Origin: Brachynemurus nebulosus
Taxonomy: Eukaryota > Arthropoda > Insecta > Neuroptera > Myrmeleontidae
Assembly: GCA_035578155.1 (NCBI GenBank)
Contig: JAPWDM010000011.1
Span: forward strand, 19,148,185 to 19,212,184
DNA length: 64,000 nt
Direction of reading: 5' to 3'
In this document: positions 58,916-64,000 of the stretch, one piece after another
How positions within the stretch are numbered: the stretch's first letter is position 1
How the letters are laid out: each line of letters opens with the position of its first letter
Made by a program: the position numbers and the translations under genes
The notes under the pieces: generated by a model
Database searches by the model: none
The model's input: the letters and a program-made list of their open reading frames with translations, nothing else
What the model was told of the DNA's origin: nothing

Positions 58916-61900
58916 GGATGGCGTTGGTCGTACGGAAGGTTTGAAAATTGTAAACGACCCCCTACTCGTATCAAATCGTCCTTTATAAATAAATCTAAGC
59001 GTAAAATAAGCGGATTTTTCTTCGACTGTTGCGGTGTATCCCTTTCTAATTCTGTAAAAATATATGAAAAATGTTTGCGTTGTATGAAATTTAACCAGCG
59101 ATGTTCAGCTACATCTAAATCGGCAGCTGTTAACAAGCCCTGTCGATTTCCAGTCAAATTACAAAATTTCAAAACGTAAGCGGTGATGCGAATTAATTTC
59201 TTATATGAAGAAACCTGATCTAAAAGTGTTTCAAAAGGCCAATTTAGCGTAGTTTCCGAAGTAGCAATTAAAACAACAGATTTCTCCTCGGGAACTTGCG
59301 AAGTGCCCAGAAGGCTTAAAATATGCGTAATAGGCCAGATATCTTCTTCTTCTAGTAACCAATCTGGACCCTGAAACCAAAGCGAGTGATTCAAAAGTGT
59401 GCGTGCGGACAAACCCCTACTCAAACAGTCAGCGGGATTTGTTTTTCCATTAATGTGGTACCAGTGAGAAATCGGTATATTCTCCTGTACCTGCGTAACG
59501 CGATTGGCCACAAAAGTTTGCCAACGCGCTGGCGAAGAGCGAATCCACTGTAAAGTGGTAGTAGAGTCTGAGAATGCGAATATTTTTTCAAATTTATAGC
59601 GTGACTCAAAAGTTGTCAAAACTAAACGTAATAATTTTGACAGTAAAACAGCGGCGCATAATTCTAAACGTGGTATATTTATTGTTTTCATCGGTGCGAT
59701 TTTCGATTTCGCGCATAATAGGCTAATTTTCACTTCGCCAGTAGGTAACTGACAGCGAACATATACCACTCCACCATAAGCGGTTTGCGAAGCGTCTGCG
59801 AAACCTATAAGTTGAGCTGCATATCCAGGAAAAATAAAAGAGTGTCTAGGTATTGACCAAGATGACAAAAGTGGCAATTCTTCAACAAAATTTTGCCATT
59901 GTTTGCGTACAGTGTCTGGCGGAATTTCATCCCAATCAAGTTTCATAGACCACAGCGTGCGGATGAATCCTTTAGCGAGAATTGTGAGCGGTGCCAAAAA
60001 CCCCAACGGGTCGAAAATGCGCGCGATAGCGGAAAGCATCGTCCGTTTTGTACAATGAGAGGGCATTGTACCAACTTGAACTGAAAATTTGTCTTGAACT
60101 GGATTCCATCGTAATCCAAGAACCTTTAACGATATCTCCGAATCAAACGAGACAAAATCAGATGAACACTCATTTGCGGGAATTTGAGAAAGCACTAACT
60201 TAGAATTAGAACACCACTTAGCTAGCGTAAATGATCCTGAAGCGAACAGAGCTTTAAGTTGTTGTTGAGCATCCCAAGCGTTTTGTTCATCAGGTAAGGA
60301 ACAAAGTATATCATCCATATATATATCACGTGATGCTATTTCTGCGGCTAATGGAAATTTAGAACCTTCTAATTCTACCAAGTAGCGTACGACTCGTTGA
60401 GCCAAGTATGGCGAACTAGTCATCCCAAAAGTTACAACATTCATTTGATAAATTTTCAGTTGTTCTTGTGGCGAAAATCTCCAAATAAGGCGTTGAAAGC
60501 AACGATCAGCGGGATTTACTTCGATTCTGAGGTACATCTGTCTAACGTCTGAGGTTAAAACAAAGGCAAACAACCGAAAATTGAGCAATATTTGTACCAA
60601 ATCCGTTTGCAGTTTCGGTCCGACATGCAAAAGGTCATTCAAAGAATATTTTGACGTAGTAGGCGAACTAGCGTTTAGCACAATTCGTAACGGGGTACTC
60701 GAACTATCTGGTTTCATTACTCCGTGATGCGGCAAATAATAAGCGATTGGAGTGCTATCTAATTCCTTTTGTGAAACAAGTGACATATACCCATTAGATA
60801 TTTGGTTTTCCATAACCGAAGAATATTGTTGTTTCAATTCGGGGGATTTTGAAAGTCGACGTTCTAAACTCAAAAATTTACGAGTGGCGGATTGTAGCGA
60901 GTCACCCAATAAATCAGGTGGAAGACGAAATGGTAACGATACCATAAAGCGGCCGTCAGAATGACGACGTACAGTTTGAAAAAAATGTTTCTCACATTCT
61001 TCGTCTGCAGGTTCGAGTTTGCGTTTGGACGGGATTTCCTCCAGCTGCCAAAATTTTTCCAAAAGCGAGTTAACTGGATCTTCTACCATAGCGTGACACG
61101 ATTGCGAATTGTCAATTGGCGTCTCAACTGGTACAGTACCCATCAGCAACCATCCCAAAACCGACTCCAAAGCAGTAGGCGTATTGGCAGGACCTTCAAT
61201 TTTGCGTGAGCCAACAATTACCGGCCACAAGGAAGCGCCGATAAGCAAATCCACGGGTCCTGGAGTATGGAAATTTTTGTCAGCCAGTTCTAAGCCAGAA
61301 AGGTGCGTAAAATTCGAAATATTCACTGGTACTGAGGGCATTTTATCAGTAAGATCCTCCATCACTAAAGCATTTAGGCTAAACGAATTTTGAGGTTGCG
61401 ATAAAGAGCTAAAACTAATGGTGACCTGTTCTCGAATTGGTGCGATACCTCTTCCTAAAAATTTTACCAACGAGCGAATGGGTTGTGTTTGAATACCTAA
61501 ACGTTTACAAGTATCTTTACGTATAAAATGCGATTGCGATCCTGGGTCCAACAATGCTCTCAAAATTATGGGCTTTCCGTGACTATCCTTTACAGCAACT
61601 TGAGCCGTAGATAGCAAGACCATCGTGGGATACAAATCAAAAGAGGTAGCGGAAGTAGCGGTGACAGGTAGCGAATCAGGAATATTAGATGCGGAATTAC
61701 CCTGATTAGTAAAATGCGAATTCGACAAATTTTGACCAGAATTTGCGGCGGGTTGTGAATTCAAATAATGTAATAAACTGTGATGTCGTCTATTACAGTG
61801 TGAACATACATGCGTCGATTTGCATTTGCTAGAAATGTGCAAATCGGATAAACAATTAAAACAAAATTTATTGTTTTTAATAAATTCAAAGCGTTTGCGT

Positions 61901-62997
61901 GGTGTAAAGCCCAAAAAGGATGGACATTTGTACAACTGATGCGATCCATTTTTACAAACCAAACAATTTTTTGCGGCTTTATCAAATTTATTATTATAAG
62001 AGCGGGGTGAGTCGATTGACTGCGCGACTAAAACATGATGCGCATTTTTTCCACTATTTGATAATTTTGCGGGGGCAGAAACGACAGCTCTCTTATTCCG
62101 AGCGAGAATTTTGGTTTGTTCTCTAACAAAAGTAACCAAACTAGAAAATTCAGGAATGGCTTCATTCCTGTGCGTCATATCGAACAAACGAAAAGTCTCC
62201 GGATCCAATTTTTTCCCGGCTAAATACACTAAAAAGAAATCGAAGACATCATTTATATTTAATTTACGAATTGCGTTTGCGGCTTCAACAAAATTTTCCA
62301 AGAAAAGATTTAAATTCTTTTCAGATTCTTGCGTTAACAAACGAAAATTCATCATTTTGTCCAAGTAATAGTTCCCCAAAGCTCGTTCATCATTAAAACG
62401 AGATACTAAAGTATCAAATAATTGTTGATAATTTTCAGCGGTAGGTGGAATGCCAGTCACTATACATTTTGCGCTTCCCTTCAGATGCTTTACTAAATAA
62501 TTCACTTTTTGTAAATTACTCAAATCTTTATTTTCATGGATTAATTTAGAAAACAACTGATAAAAGGGAATCCAATTTTCAAGTGAACCATCAAAATCAA
62601 TAATTTGAATTGGTTCCAATTTTATTTTAAAACTAGTACTAGCAACAGGCGCTTCTTGGGAACTAGTACTTGGAGTTTTAACATTATCCAATTTTGCTAC
62701 TAAGCGATCATGAACATTTTCAATTTGATCGGCCATTTCATCAAAAGCTTTTAATCGATCAAAATTAGGTATATAATCTTCGTCTGTTTCTATTTTAATG
62801 GCTTCGCTTTCATTCAATGCGTTTGCATAATCCTTGCGAATTTCAGGAACTTTTTTAGCTTTAGTGATAAATAAATATGCGTTTGCGTCAGAAATTTTCT
62901 TAGAAAAATCGAAAATTTCTTGTAATCTAGCAAAAGAGCTGCGTATTTGTGCCTCAGCAAGCTTTAATTTTCTCACCATAGTCTTGTCTGTAGCCAT
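58873..62997 (-). pseudogene. BEL/Pao Gag-protease-reverse transcriptase-RNase H polyprotein, prematurely ended
   Basis: A 1374-residue frame from ATG 62997. Residues ~120-300: the Gag region typical of BEL (IDFDGSLENWIPFYQLF block). Three zinc knuckles: C345-C348-H353-C358, C379-C382-H387-C392, and C398-C401-H405-H410. Protease: D484-P-G (ALLDPGSQSHFI). Reverse transcriptase: D817 (TSDVRQMY) and the YMDD core with D895-D896. RNase H: D1068, E1112, D1144 and D1190 (NPADCLSRG). All key catalytic residues are present and no internal stops occur. After RLQFSNLPYDQRHPY (about residue 1362) the frame leaves the BEL pattern and stops at 58873. The integrase continues in another frame from 58915, indicating a net loss of one base around 58915-58917. 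Gag, protease and RT could still be made; integrase would be lost. Confidence 0.95.
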
Positions 62998-63633
62998 AAT
63001 TTATATTACACAAATGAAAAATATAAACAAAAGCGTTTGGAATTCAAAATTCAACAAATTAAAAATAATGAAAAAAATATAACAAAAGGGGTTTGCAAAT
63101 TTTTATCCGCTACTGTATGTATTCAAAATTAATTTGCCCACTATTGTATTTACGCGAATAAATTGAATTGAATACGTACGTACATATGTACATACACCTA
63201 TGTATATGCGAACGTAACACTGTTCAGCTGTGATTGTTTTATGTACCTATGTACAGATAGTATGAATAATGTCGTATGTGTGTTATGAAAGCCTGCGTGT
63301 TATTCAATTGTATGTATATGTATCAATCCTGTATTTGTAATTACAAGTGTGCTCATACAAGTATATACAAGTTATGCGACCACGTTTTTCCAAATAGAAA
63401 ATTCAAAATTTTAAAGAAAAAAATGATCAAATATTTAAGCGAAATGCTATTTTCGATTTGAAAACCGTGTTTTTAAATTAATATGTGTAATAATTTTTCC
63501 CGATTAACAAAATAATGCGTTTCTATATCTAAATTCAAGCCGAATATTAATAATTCGGTTCCCTAAAAACCGATCTATTCGACCGCGAGATCAAAATTAT
63601 TGATCTGATCCAATGCAAAGGGCCCAAAATATA
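62998..63633 (-). other. BEL element 5' leader
   Basis: Untranslated stretch between the primer-binding-like site and the Gag ATG. AT-rich, no long frame. An ACGTACGTACATATGTACAT-type stretch at 63173-63192 lies within it. Confidence 0.7.
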
Positions 63634-63651
63634 ATCCGGCTCGAAGGACCA
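63634..63651 (-). other. Primer-binding-like site
   Basis: The coding strand reads TGGTCCTTCGAGCCGGAT, 7 bases inside the 5' LTR. TGG plus a TTCGAGCC block suits pairing with a tRNA 3' end (CCA). The tRNA identity was not established. Confidence 0.6.
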
Positions 63652-63658
63652 AAAAAGA

Positions 63659-64000
63659 TGGTGGCGCGGATCTAAAATTTCGTCCAGGACGAAATCTTAC
63701 TTCCGTCGGGGTGTGGCGTACTCGAAGGACCGTATCAAAAATATTATAAATATTATAAATATTTCCCCGATTAGATCAATGCTGGTTCATGCGAAAATAA
63801 TACTAACAGAAGCTTACCTTACTGTAGTAGTGGCCGCCTTTGCAGATCGAAAGAACGGGAAAATTAGGGAAATGGCGGTTGGATAAAAGGAAGAGAGTTT
63901 CCACTTATTGCACTATTACGAAAACCGATAATCAACTAACCGGTCGCGAAAATAACGAAGCAAAACTATTAGCGAATTAATAATTAAAAGTAAAATAATG
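63659..64000 (-). repeat. 5' LTR of the BEL/Pao element, partial
   Basis: Identical to 56779-57120 over all 342 bases visible. The remaining ~379 bases lie beyond the window. Confidence 0.95.

Larger units (their letters stand above)
56779..64000 (-). mobile_element. BEL/Pao LTR retrotransposon, 5' LTR cut by the window end
   Basis: Order on the minus strand: 5' LTR (63659 to beyond 64000), primer-binding-like site, leader, Gag-protease-RT-RNase H frame (62997-58873), integrase (58915-57755), polypurine tract and 3' LTR (57499-56779). The 342 comparable LTR bases are identical, so insertion is recent. There is no envelope-like frame between integrase and the 3' LTR. Internal length with one LTR is 6880 bp. 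Confidence 0.96.

Noticed and set aside
57758..62368. Plus-strand open frames across the BEL element (for example 58245-58553, 61109-61393)
   Set aside because: Antisense shadows of the Gag-Pol and integrase frames.

Overview
The window is 64 kb of AT-rich eukaryotic nuclear DNA, almost certainly from an insect. The grounds are an Arthropod-type BEL/Pao LTR retrotransposon, a Penelope-like relic, many hAT, piggyBac, mariner/pogo and foldback elements, and a GT-bounded exon with a SNAG-like N-terminus. No bacterial operon, rRNA or CRISPR signature was seen. The species cannot be fixed from the sequence. Most of the window is non-coding DNA filled with short, often nested, non-autonomous transposons. 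Most short open frames are chance or repeat-encoded.

Layout. 1-15 kb: two related piggyBac-type elements (1-296 and 14143-15043), a foldback MITE (1004-1337), several hAT elements with 8-bp target duplications (3067-3220, 6473-7047, 8868-9075, 10884-11658, 12598-12833), TA-flanked mariner/pogo-type MITEs (4788-5703, 7094-7320, 9291-9518) and a tandem pair of tRNA-like sequences (about 12.86 and 13.19 kb). 15-31 kb: a ~150-173 bp satellite interrupted by a TA-flanked MITE, an inverted-repeat element, microsatellites, a 73-bp mini hAT (18808-18880), a 1.2-kb TA-flanked element (26923-28140), a hAT element with a transposase N-terminal fragment (29005-29415) and a pogo-like MITE (30446-30913). 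31-49 kb: TTAA-flanked MITEs, a Penelope-like relic with a broken GIY-YIG endonuclease (31851-33581), a foldback interrupted by a hAT MITE (35.4-36.2 kb), two inverted copies of a composite element (37211-38667 and 47331-48874) that carry the same hAT insertion, a ~103-bp satellite whose units hold heat-shock-element motifs (40.2-40.8 kb), a ~267-bp satellite beside it, and a degenerate pogo-like transposase split by a nested element (44392-46668).

49-57 kb holds the only convincing host-gene segment: a plus-strand first coding exon (50203-50437) with a SNAG-like N-terminus, an acidic run and a canonical splice donor. A TATA-like box lies about 0.75 kb upstream. The downstream DNA to about 56.7 kb is probably intron or intergenic DNA. 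It contains an exact 34-bp hairpin, another TTAA MITE and a Charlie-like hAT element.

56.8-64 kb is a BEL/Pao element on the minus strand. It has a complete 721-bp 3' LTR, polypurine tract, integrase frame, Gag-protease-RT-RNase H frame, leader, primer-binding-like site and the first 342 bp of the 5' LTR, which runs off the window. The compared LTR parts are identical, which points to recent insertion, but the reading frame is broken by a net one-base loss just before integrase.
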